DNA of 64,000 bases from CALMKX01 sp036274895 (GTDB lineage: Bacteria; Acidobacteriota; Thermoanaerobaculia; Multivoradales; SZUA-115), in NCBI GenBank assembly GCA_036274895.1, contig DASUEU010000027.1, forward strand, positions 62,001 to 126,000. Reading direction: 5' to 3'. The notes beneath the pieces were generated by a model. The model was not told the DNA's origin, ran no database searches, and was given only the letters and a program-made list of their open reading frames with translations. The translations under genes were made by a program, and so were the position numbers. Within the stretch, counting starts at the first letter, position 1. The number at the start of each line of letters is the position of its first letter. Shown in pieces: positions 14,899-23,517 of this stretch.

Positions 14899-17169
14899 AT
14901 GGACCGCATCGATCGCGACGACGCTCTCGAGTATCACTCCCGGTCGCCCCGGGGCAAGCTCCAGGTCGTCCCGACCAAGCCGACCGGCACCCAGCGCGAC
15001 CTTTCGCTCGCCTACACCCCCGGCGTCGCCCACGCCTGCCAGGCCATCGCCGCGGACCCCGACGCCTCCTACCGCTACACCGCCCGCGGCAACCTGGTGG
15101 CGGTGGTGAGCAACGGCACGGCCGTGCTGGGGCTGGGCAACATCGGGCCGGGGGCCGGCAAGCCGGTGATGGAAGGCAAGGCGGTGCTGTTCAAGCGCTT
15201 CGCGGACATCGACGTCTTCGACCTCGAGATCGCGGCCACGGATCCCGACGAGGTGGTGCGGGTGGTCAAGGCCCTGGAGCCGACCTTCGGCGGCATCAAC
15301 CTCGAAGACATCAAGGCCCCGGAGTGCTTCGAGGTCGAGGGGCGGCTCAAGCGGGAGATGGGCATCCCGGTCTTCCACGACGATCAGCACGGCACCGCGA
15401 TCATCTCCGCGGCGGCCCTGCTCAACGCCCTCGAGCTGGCCGGCAAGCGCCTGGACGAGGTCAAGGTGGTCTTCTCCGGGGCCGGGGCGGCCGCCCTCGG
15501 CTGCCTGTGGCTCTACCTGGAGCTCGGCCTGCGCCGGGAGAACGTCATCCTGACCGACGTCGACGGCGTGGTCTACCGTGGCCGGACGGTGGGCATGGAT
15601 GAGGTGAAGGCCCCCTTCGCCGCCGACACCCCGGCCCGCACCCTCGCCGAGGCCCTCGAAGGAGCGGACGTGCTGATCGGGCTGTCGGCCGGCGGCGTGG
15701 TCACCGGCGAGGCCCTGGAGCGCATGACGCGGGACCCCATCGTCTTCGCCATGGCCAACCCGGTGCCCGAGATCAGCTGGGAGGAGGCCCACACCGCCCG
15801 GCCGGACGTGATCATGGCCACCGGCCGGAGCGACCTGCCCAACCAGGTCAACAACGTGCTCGGCTTTCCCTCGGTCTTCCGCGGCGCCCTCGACGTGCGG
15901 GCCTCGGACATCAACGTGCCGATGATGCTGGCGGCCACCGGCGCCCTCGCCGCCCTGGCCCGGGAGGACGTGCCGGATTCGGTGCTCAAGGCCTACGGCC
16001 TGCCGTCCCTGCGCTTCGGCCGCGACTACCTGATCCCCAAGCCTTTCGACCGCCGCGTGCTGCTCGAGGTGGCGCCGGCGGTGGCCCGGGCAGCGATGGA
16101 GAGCGGTGTGGCGCGCTCGCCGATCGAAGACTTCGATGCCTACCGGCGGCACCTCGAGACCCTGATCTCCCGGCGCCTGGAGATCATGCACAACCTGCTC
16201 GACCAGGCCAAGCGCTCGCCTCGGCGGGTGGTCTTCCCCGAGGGCGAGCACCCCAAGATCCTGCGCACCGCGAAGATCCTGGTCGAGGAGGGCATCGCCC
16301 ACCCGGTGCTGCTCGCCCGGCGCGAAGCCATCCTTGAGCCCCTGGCCGAGCTCGACCTGGGGCCGGAGAAGCTCACCATCGTGGATACGGCGACCTCCGA
16401 CCAGCTGGAGGACTACGCCCGGCGCCTCCACGAACGGCGCCGTCGCCACGGCGTGACCCTCGAGACCGCGCGCAAGCTGATGCGCTCGCGCAACTACTTC
16501 GGCACCATGATGGTGGCGGCCGGGGACGCCGACGGCCTGATCTCCGGCCTCACCCAGGAGTACCCGGACACCATCCGCCCGGCCCTCCAGCTCATCGGCA
16601 CGCGGGCCGGGGTGGACAGGGTGGCCGGCGCCTACGTGCTGATCTTCCGCGACCGCATCCTCTTCCTGGCCGATACCACGGTGAACATCGAGCCCGAGCC
16701 CGAGGTGCTGGCCGAGATCGCCATCCTGACTGCCGACCTCGCCCGCGAGCTGCAAATCGAGCCCCGGGTGGCGATGCTCTCCTTCTCCAACTTCGGCTCC
16801 AACCGCCATCCCCAGGCGCAGAAGGTCCGCCGCGCCGTCGAGCTGATCAGAGAGCTGGATCCAACCCTCGAAGTGGATGGCGAGATGCAGGCCGACACCG
16901 CCATCTCCGGCGAGATCCTGCGCCACGACTACCCCTGGAGCCGCCTCCAAGGCCCCGCGAACGTGCTGATCTTCCCGGAGCTCGCCGCCGCCAACATCGC
17001 CTACAAGCTGTTGTGGCGCCTGGGCGAGGCCGAGGCCATCGGCCCGATCCTGCTGGGCATGGAGAAGCCGGTGCATGTGCTCCAGGCAGGCGTGGAGGTC
17101 GCCGAAATCGTCAACCTCACGGCCATCTGCGTCGCCGACGCCCAACGCCGGGAGCGCCGGGCCGGATAG
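14899..17169 (+). CDS. maeB: NADP-dependent malic enzyme with phosphotransacetylase-like C-terminal domain
   Basis: The product oxidatively decarboxylates malate to pyruvate with formation of NADPH. The 756-residue length equals that of E. coli MaeB (759). Residues ~1-430 are the malic enzyme: YTPGVAHACQAI opens it, KPVMEGKAVLFKRFADIDVFD is the substrate region, and VFSGAGAAALGC is the dinucleotide-binding loop. From ~430 on it is a phosphate-acetyltransferase-like domain (RVVFPEGEHPKIL, then GLISGLTQEYPDTIRPALQLIG), which in this class is regulatory (acetyl-CoA sensing) and usually not catalytic. ATG 14899 is chosen because MDRIDRDDALEYHSRSPRGK is the typical MaeB N terminus. TACACT ends only six bases upstream and there is no Shine-Dalgarno, so the message may be leaderless. 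Confidence 0.93.
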   Translation: MDRIDRDDALEYHSRSPRGKLQVVPTKPTGTQRDLSLAYTPGVAHACQAIAADPDASYRYTARGNLVAVVSNGTAVLGLGNIGPGAGKPVMEGKAVLFKRFADIDVFDLEIAATDPDEVVRVVKALEPTFGGINLEDIKAPECFEVEGRLKREMGIPVFHDDQHGTAIISAAALLNALELAGKRLDEVKVVFSGAGAAALGCLWLYLELGLRRENVILTDVDGVVYRGRTVGMDEVKAPFAADTPARTLAEALEGADVLIGLSAGGVVTGEALERMTRDPIVFAMANPVPEISWEEAHTARPDVIMATGRSDLPNQVNNVLGFPSVFRGALDVRASDINVPMMLAATGALAALAREDVPDSVLKAYGLPSLRFGRDYLIPKPFDRRVLLEVAPAVARAAMESGVARSPIEDFDAYRRHLETLISRRLEIMHNLLDQAKRSPRRVVFPEGEHPKILRTAKILVEEGIAHPVLLARREAILEPLAELDLGPEKLTIVDTATSDQLEDYARRLHERRRRHGVTLETARKLMRSRNYFGTMMVAAGDADGLISGLTQEYPDTIRPALQLIGTRAGVDRVAGAYVLIFRDRILFLADTTVNIEPEPEVLAEIAILTADLARELQIEPRVAMLSFSNFGSNRHPQAQKVRRAVELIRELDPTLEVDGEMQADTAISGEILRHDYPWSRLQGPANVLIFPELAAANIAYKLLWRLGEAEAIGPILLGMEKPVHVLQAGVEVAEIVNLTAICVADAQRRERRAG

Positions 17170-17189
17170 CCCGGCGGGGACGGGGCTGG

Positions 17190-17225
17190 AGTGTCGTTGA
17201 CATCTCCACCCCCCGACACTAGGAT
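17190..17225 (+). promoter_or_regulatory. Sigma70-type promoter inside an inverted repeat, heading the EIIA/Ehr operon
   Basis: TTGACA (17197-17202) and TAGGAT (17220-17225) are exactly 17 bases apart and precede the ATG at 17265. Arms AGTGTCG (17190-17196) and CGACACT (17214-17220) form a perfect 7-bp inverted repeat with a 17-base centre. One arm abuts the -35 and the other touches the -10, so a dimer bound there would block RNA polymerase. The regulator is unknown; the HTH-EIIA protein encoded next is the obvious candidate. Confidence 0.65.
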
Positions 17226-17264
17226 GTCCATCGTTGTCCACTTCGGACCCCGAAAGCGACACGG

Positions 17265-17945
17265 ATGAACCTCCTGGTCAAGGACGCTGCGCGGCTGCTC
17301 AGCGTCTCCGAGAAGACCATCTACCGCTGGATCAAGCAGGGGTCGATCCCGGCCTATCGGTTGAGCGAGCAGTACCGCTTCAACCGGGCCGAGCTGCTCG
17401 AGTGGGCGACCGCCCGCCGCATCCCGCTCTCGCCCGAGATCTTCCGCGAGCAGGAGAGTGAGGCGGCGTCCCTCCCCCGCCTCACCGAAGCGCTCAAGGC
17501 CGGCGGCATCCACTACCGCATCGGCGGCTCGGACAAGGCGAGCGTGCTGCATCACGTGGTCGAGACCATGCGGCTGCCGGAGGAAGTGGACCGCGAGTTC
17601 CTCTACCAGGTGCTCCTGGCCCGCGAGGCACTGGGCTCCACGGCCATCGGCGACGGCATCGCCATCCCCCACGTCCGCAACCCGGTGATCCTGCACCTCG
17701 AGCGCCCGATGGTCACGGTCTGCTTTCTGGAGAAGCCGGTCGACTTCGGAGCCCTCGACGCTCAGCCCGTCAGTGTCCTCTTCACCCTCATCAGCCCGAC
17801 CGTCCGCGCCCACCTGCACTTGCTCTCACGGCTGAGCTTCGCCCTGCGCGATCCCGCCTTCAAGGAAGCGGTGATGAAGCAGGCCGGCCGCGAGGAGCTG
17901 ATGGCCGCCGCGGAGCGCACCGAGCGGGGCCTGGCCCCGCAGTGA
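17265..17945 (+). CDS. HTH-EIIA(Ntr) fusion regulator
   Basis: The 226-residue product has an excisionase/MerR-type helix-turn-helix at residues 1-55 (VKDAARLLSVSEKTIYRWIKQGSIPAYRLSEQYRFNR). A PTS EIIA domain of the PtsN/Ntr family spans ~65-220. The phosphorylatable His is H136 in GDGIAIPHVR, the canonical site. No other PTS gene is in the window, so phosphate would come from a PtsP/NPr-type chain encoded elsewhere. It is the first gene of a same-strand operon, 10 bases ahead of the first antiporter gene, so it probably ties expression or activity of the membrane complex to the cell's phosphorylation or nitrogen state. Whether the HTH binds its own promoter repeat is inference. Confidence 0.85.
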   Translation: MNLLVKDAARLLSVSEKTIYRWIKQGSIPAYRLSEQYRFNRAELLEWATARRIPLSPEIFREQESEAASLPRLTEALKAGGIHYRIGGSDKASVLHHVVETMRLPEEVDREFLYQVLLAREALGSTAIGDGIAIPHVRNPVILHLERPMVTVCFLEKPVDFGALDAQPVSVLFTLISPTVRAHLHLLSRLSFALRDPAFKEAVMKQAGREELMAAAERTERGLAPQ

Positions 17946-17955
17946 TGGCCCCGCG

Positions 17956-19974
17956 ATGACCCCTCCCGACGGTGATCCCGCGCAGTCCGCGGCCCTCGCG
18001 CTGTTGATCGGTGCGGGCTGCCTGCTGGCCCTGAGCGGGGCTCCCGGGCTGCTCTTCCCCCGGCTTTCTCCCTGGGGGCCGCGGCTCGCCACCGGGCTCG
18101 CCCTCGCGGGGTCGCTCGCCGGGCTGGTGGGCGGCGCCCTGGCCCTCGCAGGCACCGGCAGCTTCGCCCTGGACCTGCCTTCGCCGATGCCGGGCCAGTC
18201 CGCCTGGCTCGCGGCCGACGCCCTGAGCGGCTTCTTCGCCCTCCCGGTCTTCCTGGTCGGGGGCCTCGGTGCCCTCTACGGCAGCGCCTACTGGGCCCCG
18301 CGGCATCATCCCAAGAACGGCCGCCGCCTGCGCTTCTGCTACGGCCTCCTCCTGGCCAGCCTGGTCTTCATCACCCTCGCACGGGACGGCATCGCCTTCC
18401 TCATCGCCTGGGAGGTGATGGCCCTGACCAACTTCTTCCTGGTCACCACCGACGAGCACGATCCCTCTGTGCGCGGCGCCGGCTGGCTCTACCTGCTCTA
18501 CAGCCACGTGACCATCCTGGGGCTCTTCGCCCTCTTCCTGCTGGAGTACCAGGCGACCGGCGGCTTCGCCTTCGCGGCCATCCCCGCGGCGGCGCCGGCC
18601 GGCCTGCGCACGGGCGTCTTCGTGCTGGCCCTTCTCGCCTTCGGCATCAAGGCCGGGGCCATGCCCTTGCACTCCTGGCTGCCCGCCGCCCACGCCTCCG
18701 CCCCCAGCCACGTCTCGGCCCTGATGTCCGGGGTGGTGATCAAGATCGGCATCTACGGCCTGGTGCGCACCACGAGCCTGCTGCCGGCTCCGCCCCTGGC
18801 CTGGGGCGTCGCCCTGCTGGCGATCGGCTGCCTCTCGGCCTTCTTCGGGGTGGTCTTCGCCCTCGCCCAGCACGACTTGAAGCGCCTGCTCGCCTACCAC
18901 AGCATCGAGAACATTGGCATCATCCTGCTCGGTCTCGGTCTCGCCCTGGTGGGGCGCTCCCTCGACCGGCCCGAGTGGGTGCTGCTGGGGCTCGCCGGCT
19001 GCCTGCTGCATGTGTGGAACCACGCTCTGTTCAAGTCCCTGCTGTTCTTCGGCGCCGGCTCGGTGGCCCACGCCACCGGCAGCCGGGACCTCGAGAAGGC
19101 CGGCGGCCTCGCCCGCCGGATGCCCGCCACCGCCACCCTTTTCCTGCTCGGTTCCCTCGCCATCTGCGGCCTGCCCCCGGGCAACGGCTTCGTCAGCGAG
19201 CTGCTCGTCTACCTCGGTCTCGGCCATGTCGCCCTCGCTCCGGGGGCTGCCTGGGCCGCCTTGGCCGTCCCCGTGCTGGCCGCCACCGGCGCCCTGGCCG
19301 TGGCTTGCTTCGTCAAGGTGGTAGGGGTGGTCTTCCTCGGCACTCCTCGCACCGCCGCTGCCGAGGGCGCCCACGAGTCGCCCCCCCTGATGCTGGCGCC
19401 GATGGCCGTGCTGGCTGCCTGCTGCCTGCTGCTGGGCGTGGCCCCCGGGCTGGTCGCTCCCGCCCTCGAACGGGCCGTGGCGGTCTGGGCCGGTGGCTCC
19501 CTGGCCGGCGCCAGCCTGGCCGAGCTCGCCCCCCTGGGCGCGATCTCCGCCAGCGCCGTCGCCCTGCTCGCCGGGGTGGCCCTGCTCGCGGCCGCAGTGG
19601 CCCCGGCCTGCCGCCGCGGCCGGCGCCGGCTGCCGGCCCTGCCCACCTGGGACTGCGGCTACGCCGGAGCCTCGCCGCGGCTTCAGTACACCGCCTCTTC
19701 CTTCGCCCAGCTGATCACCTCCCGCTTCGCCTGGGCCCTGCGGCCCACCGTGCACGCGCCGCGCGTCGAGGGCCTCTTCCCCGGCGGCAGCCGCTTCCAC
19801 TCCCACACCGACGACTCCGTCCTCGAGGGCGTGCTGCGACCCGCGGCCCGCGGCTCGCTGCGGCTCACGGCGCTGCTGCGCTCCCTGCCCCAGGGCCAGC
19901 TGCAGCGTTACATCCTCTACATCTTGGGCGTGCTGCTGGCGCTCCTGGTATGGGCCTGGCTCTTTCCCTCCTGA
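17956..19974 (+). CDS. HyfB-like proton/ion-translocating subunit, copy 1
   Basis: A 672-residue polytopic membrane protein of the NuoL/MrpA family, HyfB subgroup. Conserved charges of the ion channel are present: Glu in AWEVMALTNFFLV, Lys in GIKAGAMPLHSWLP, Lys in LMSGVVIKIGIYG and Lys in HALFKSLLFFGAGS. The C-terminal third carries the HyfB hallmark WDCGYAGASPRLQYTASSFA. It should form one antiporter-like unit of the membrane arm of an Ehr/hydrogenase-4-type complex. It overlaps the next gene by 25 bases and is paralogous to it at equal length. Confidence 0.88.
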   Translation: MTPPDGDPAQSAALALLIGAGCLLALSGAPGLLFPRLSPWGPRLATGLALAGSLAGLVGGALALAGTGSFALDLPSPMPGQSAWLAADALSGFFALPVFLVGGLGALYGSAYWAPRHHPKNGRRLRFCYGLLLASLVFITLARDGIAFLIAWEVMALTNFFLVTTDEHDPSVRGAGWLYLLYSHVTILGLFALFLLEYQATGGFAFAAIPAAAPAGLRTGVFVLALLAFGIKAGAMPLHSWLPAAHASAPSHVSALMSGVVIKIGIYGLVRTTSLLPAPPLAWGVALLAIGCLSAFFGVVFALAQHDLKRLLAYHSIENIGIILLGLGLALVGRSLDRPEWVLLGLAGCLLHVWNHALFKSLLFFGAGSVAHATGSRDLEKAGGLARRMPATATLFLLGSLAICGLPPGNGFVSELLVYLGLGHVALAPGAAWAALAVPVLAATGALAVACFVKVVGVVFLGTPRTAAAEGAHESPPLMLAPMAVLAACCLLLGVAPGLVAPALERAVAVWAGGSLAGASLAELAPLGAISASAVALLAGVALLAAAVAPACRRGRRRLPALPTWDCGYAGASPRLQYTASSFAQLITSRFAWALRPTVHAPRVEGLFPGGSRFHSHTDDSVLEGVLRPAARGSLRLTALLRSLPQGQLQRYILYILGVLLALLVWAWLFPS

Positions 19975-21968
19975 TCACCGCGGCTTCTCTGCTCGCGGCG
20001 AGCGGCCTGCCCGGCCTGCTGCTGCGGCGGCGTTCGTCCTGGGGGCCGCGGATCGCCACCGCCGCCACGGTGGCCGCTGCCGCGGCCGGCGTCACCGGCT
20101 GCGTGCTGGCGTTGGGCGGGGCCGAGGCCGGCTCGGTGTCGTTGCCCTCGGTGGTGCCGGGGGCCCGGCTGCTGCTCAGCCTCGACGCGCTTTCCGCCTT
20201 CTTCGCCCTGCCGGTGTTCGTGGTCGGGGCCCTGGGCTCGCTTTACGGGCTCGCTTACTGGCCGCCCGCCGAGAATCCCCGCAACGGCCGCCGCCTGCGG
20301 TCTTGCTACGGGCTGCTGCTGGGCGGCATCACCGTCATCCTCCTGGCGCGGGACGCCGCCGGCTTCCTCGTCGCCTGGGAGCTGATGGCGCTGTCCGGCT
20401 ATTTCCTGGTGACCACGGATCCCCGCTCCCGGGAGACGCGACGGGCCGGCTGGCTCTACCTGATCTACAGCCACGCCGGCACCCTCTGCCTGGGCGGCTT
20501 CTTCGCCCTGCTGGCCGGCGCGACCGGCGACTTCACCCTGCGCCCCCTGGCCCCCGGGGAGGTCGGGGGCGGCGTCGCCACGGCCCTCTTCGGCCTGGCC
20601 TTCTTGGGCTTCGGGGTCAAGGCGGGGGCGATGCCCCTGCACTCGTGGCTGCCCGCCGCCCACGCCGCCGCGCCCAGCCACGTCTCGGCCCTGATGTCCG
20701 GGGTGATGCTCAAGGTGGGGGTCTACGGCATCGTCCGGGTCACCGGCCTGCTGCCTTCGCCGCCCCTCTCCTGGGGCGCCGCCGTGCTGGCCGTCGGCGC
20801 GGTCTCGGCGGTGATCGGCATCGCCTTTGCCCTCGCCCAACGCGACCTCAAGCGGCTGCTCGCCTACAGCAGCATCGAGAACGTCGGCATCATCCTGCTC
20901 GGATTGGGACTGGCCCTGGTCGGGCGCTCGTTGGAGCGGCCCGAGTGGGTGCTGCTGGGGCTCGCCGGCTGCCTGCTGCACGTCTGGAACCACGCCCTGT
21001 TCAAGTCCCTGCTCTTCTTCGGCGCCGGCTCGGTGGCCCACGCCACCGGCAGCCGCGACCTCGAGAAGGCCGGCGGCCTCGCCCGCCGCATGCCCGCCAC
21101 CGCCACCCTCTTCCTGGTCGGCTCCCTCGCCATCTGCGGCCTGCCCCCCGGCAACGGCTTCGTCAGCGAGCTCTTCGTCTACCTGGGCCTGGTGCGTACC
21201 ACCGTCGCCCCGAGCGCTGCCTGGGCCGCCCTGCCCGCCCCGGTGCTGGCCGCCACCGGCGCCCTGGCCCTGGCCTGCTTCGTCAAGGTCGTGGGCGTGG
21301 CCTTCCTCGGCACTCCTCGGTCGGCCGCCGCCGAGAGCGCCCACGAGTCGCCCGCCTTGATGCTGGCGCCCATGGCCCTGCTGGCTGCCGGCTGCCTGCT
21401 GCTGGGTGTGGCCCCCGGGTTGGTGGCTCCGGTCCTCGAGCGGGTCGTGGCGGTCTGGGCCGGTGGCTCCCTGGCTGGCGCCAGCCTGGCCGAGCTCGTC
21501 CCCCTGGGCCCGCTTGCCGCCACCGCCGTCGCCCTGCTCGCCGGGGTGGCCCTGCTCGCGGCCGCCGTGATCCCGGCCTGCCGCCGCGGCCGGAGCCGCC
21601 AGCCGGCTCTGCCCACCTGGGACTGCGGCTACGCCGCCGCCTCGCCGCGCCTGCAGTACACCGCCTCTTCCTTCGCCCAGCTCGTCACCTCCCGCTTCGC
21701 CTGGGCCCTGCGGCCCGCCGTGCACGCGGCGCGCCTCGAAGGGCCCTTCCCGGGGCCCTCCCGCTTCCACTCCCAGGTCGACGACTCCGTGCTCGAGACC
21801 GTTCTGCTGCCGAGGCTGCGCAGGCTGCGGCAGGCGGCGAACCGGGTCCGGGCCACCCAGCAGGGCGACCTCCAGCGCTACGTGCTCTACGTCGTGGCCG
21901 CGGTCGCCGTGCTGTTGCTGTTCAACCTCCGTTTCGACGGGCTGGTGAGCTGGCTATGTCGGCCCTGA
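19950..21968 (+). CDS. HyfB-like proton/ion-translocating subunit, copy 2
   Basis: A second 672-residue HyfB-type antiporter subunit. ATG 19950 lies inside the end of copy 1 and gives MGLALSLLITAASLLAASGL, a normal hydrophobic start. It keeps the same channel charges (AWELMALSGYFLV; GVKAGAMPLHSWLP; LMSGVMLKVGVYG; HALFKSLLFF). A block of ~80 residues from EWVLLGLAGC through GNGFVSEL is almost identical to copy 1, while the N-terminal 80 and C-terminal 60 residues have diverged. This fits tandem duplication followed by gene conversion or strong constraint. Two HyfB units plus HyfF give three antiporter-like subunits, the number found in complex I. Confidence 0.88.
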   Translation: MGLALSLLITAASLLAASGLPGLLLRRRSSWGPRIATAATVAAAAAGVTGCVLALGGAEAGSVSLPSVVPGARLLLSLDALSAFFALPVFVVGALGSLYGLAYWPPAENPRNGRRLRSCYGLLLGGITVILLARDAAGFLVAWELMALSGYFLVTTDPRSRETRRAGWLYLIYSHAGTLCLGGFFALLAGATGDFTLRPLAPGEVGGGVATALFGLAFLGFGVKAGAMPLHSWLPAAHAAAPSHVSALMSGVMLKVGVYGIVRVTGLLPSPPLSWGAAVLAVGAVSAVIGIAFALAQRDLKRLLAYSSIENVGIILLGLGLALVGRSLERPEWVLLGLAGCLLHVWNHALFKSLLFFGAGSVAHATGSRDLEKAGGLARRMPATATLFLVGSLAICGLPPGNGFVSELFVYLGLVRTTVAPSAAWAALPAPVLAATGALALACFVKVVGVAFLGTPRSAAAESAHESPALMLAPMALLAAGCLLLGVAPGLVAPVLERVVAVWAGGSLAGASLAELVPLGPLAATAVALLAGVALLAAAVIPACRRGRSRQPALPTWDCGYAAASPRLQYTASSFAQLVTSRFAWALRPAVHAARLEGPFPGPSRFHSQVDDSVLETVLLPRLRRLRQAANRVRATQQGDLQRYVLYVVAAVAVLLLFNLRFDGLVSWLCRP

Positions 21969-22864
21969 TCGCACACCTCGCCCTCCTCCTGGTCTTGCCG
22001 CCCCTGCTGCTGGGGGTGATCAACAAGACCAAGGCCCTGGCCGCGGGCCGCCGGGGGCCCCCGCTCCTCCAGCCCTACTTCGACCTGTGGAAGCTGCTAC
22101 AGAAGGAGGTCGCCCTCTCCGCGACCACCACCTGGATCTTCGGCCTCGCCCCGGCCGTCGGGCTGGTGACGGCGCTGGCGGCCGGGGTGCTGGTGCCCCT
22201 GGGGCCGTTCGCGGCGCCCCTCTCCTTCGCCGGCGACTTCGTGCTGTTCTCCTACCTCTTCGCCCTCGGCCGCTTCTTCACCGCCGCCGCCGCCCTGGAC
22301 ACCGGCTCGCCCTTCGAGGGGATGGGAGCGGCCCGCGAGGTGGGCTTCGCCTGGCTCACCGAGCCGGCGATGCTCTTCGCCTTCCTGGCCCTGGCCCGGC
22401 TCTCCGGCTCCTTCAGCCTGGACGGCATGCTGCGGGCGACGGAAGGGGGAGTCTGGCTGGAGCACACGGCTCCCCTGGTGCTGATCGCCGCCGGCCTGCT
22501 GATCGTGCTGCTCACCGAGTGCAGCCGGATCCCGGTCGACGACCCCAACACTCACCTCGAGCTGACCATGATCCACGAAGTCATGGTGCTCGACCACAGC
22601 GGCCCCTTGCTGGCCTTGATCGAGTACGGCGCCGCCCTCAAGCTCTTCGTGCTCGAGGCCCTGCTGCTGCACGTGATCGCCGCCACCGCCCACGTCGAGG
22701 GCTGGCTGGGGCTGGGGCTGTTCACCCTCGGGCTGCTGGGATTGGCTGCCGGCATCGGCATCATCGAATCGATCATGGCGCGCCTGCGCCTCCTCCACGT
22801 CCCCACCCTCCTGATCGCCGCGGTCCTCTCCTGCGGCTTCGCCTTCCTCCTGCTCACCCGCTGA
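21956..22864 (+). CDS. HyfC/NuoH-like membrane subunit
   Basis: A ~302-residue integral membrane protein homologous to NuoH/HycD/HyfC, which joins the soluble Fe-S arm to the antiporter arm. Diagnostic features are the N-terminal RRGPPLLQPYFDLWKLLQKE (quinone-site amphipathic helix region) and the loop TECSRIPVDDPNTHLELTMIHE. In complex I this loop region lines the quinone and proton path. ATG 21956 overlaps the previous gene by 13 bases. It is part of the operon. Confidence 0.9.
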   Translation: MSALIAHLALLLVLPPLLLGVINKTKALAAGRRGPPLLQPYFDLWKLLQKEVALSATTTWIFGLAPAVGLVTALAAGVLVPLGPFAAPLSFAGDFVLFSYLFALGRFFTAAAALDTGSPFEGMGAAREVGFAWLTEPAMLFAFLALARLSGSFSLDGMLRATEGGVWLEHTAPLVLIAAGLLIVLLTECSRIPVDDPNTHLELTMIHEVMVLDHSGPLLALIEYGAALKLFVLEALLLHVIAATAHVEGWLGLGLFTLGLLGLAAGIGIIESIMARLRLLHVPTLLIAAVLSCGFAFLLLTR

Positions 22865-22872
22865 GAGATGCC

Positions 22873-23514
22873 ATGACCTCCCTTCTGAGCTCCCTCGTCG
22901 CCGGCCTGCTGCTGGTCAATCTGGTGGCCCTCGGCACCAGCCGGATCAGCACGGTGGTGCGTTCGGTGGCCGTGCAGGGCGTGCTGCTGGGCGTCCTGGC
23001 CGTCACCGCCCACGGCAGCCTGAGCCTGCGCGTGCTGGCGGTGGCGCTGGCGAGCGTGCTGCTCAAGGGCTGGCTGATCCCCCGCATCCTCTTCCGCGCC
23101 CTCGATCAGGTGGCGATCAAGCGCGAGGTGGAGCCCTCCCTGGGCCTGCTGCCCTCCCTCCTGCTCGGGGCCTTCGCCACCGTGCTCGCGGTCGCCGCGG
23201 CCAGCCGGCTGCCCCTGGCCGAGACCCGGCTGGCACCCCTGCTGATCCCCGCCTCGCTCGCCACGGTGGCCTCCGGCTTCATCGTCATCACCACCCGCCG
23301 CAAGGCCATCAGCCAGGTGCTCGGCTACCTGATCCTCGAGAACGGCATCTTCATCTTCGGACTCTTGTTGCTGGAGGCCATGCCCTTCCTGGTCGAGGCC
23401 GGGGTGTTGCTCGACCTCTTCGTCGGCATCTTCGTCCTGAGCATCATCCTCCACCACATCAACCGCGAGTTCGCGTCCCTCGACACGCGGCGCCTGTCGC
23501 TGCTCAAGGAATAG
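22873..23514 (+). CDS. HyfE-like membrane subunit
   Basis: A 213-residue protein with six or so hydrophobic helices. It resembles HyfE, in which the NuoK-like fold is embedded: ISQVLGYLILENGIFIFGLLLLEAMP matches the conserved NuoK-type Gly/Glu helix. The Glu in LENGIF and the one in LLEAMP sit where NuoK carries its proton-path glutamates. ATG 22873 lies eight bases after the hyfC-like stop, and the next gene starts three bases after its own stop, so the operon is tightly coupled. Confidence 0.85.
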   Translation: MTSLLSSLVAGLLLVNLVALGTSRISTVVRSVAVQGVLLGVLAVTAHGSLSLRVLAVALASVLLKGWLIPRILFRALDQVAIKREVEPSLGLLPSLLLGAFATVLAVAAASRLPLAETRLAPLLIPASLATVASGFIVITTRRKAISQVLGYLILENGIFIFGLLLLEAMPFLVEAGVLLDLFVGIFVLSIILHHINREFASLDTRRLSLLKE

Positions 23515-23517
23515 CCG

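Noticed and set aside
14767..17262. Minus-strand open frame of 831 codons
   Set aside because: Exact antisense shadow of maeB with low-complexity His/Gln/Gly composition.
17956..21968. HyfB pair as DabB-type bicarbonate transporter subunits
   Set aside because: No DabA-like partner; the neighbours are HyfC/E/F/G/I-type subunits and both carry the HyfB C-terminal WDCGY region.
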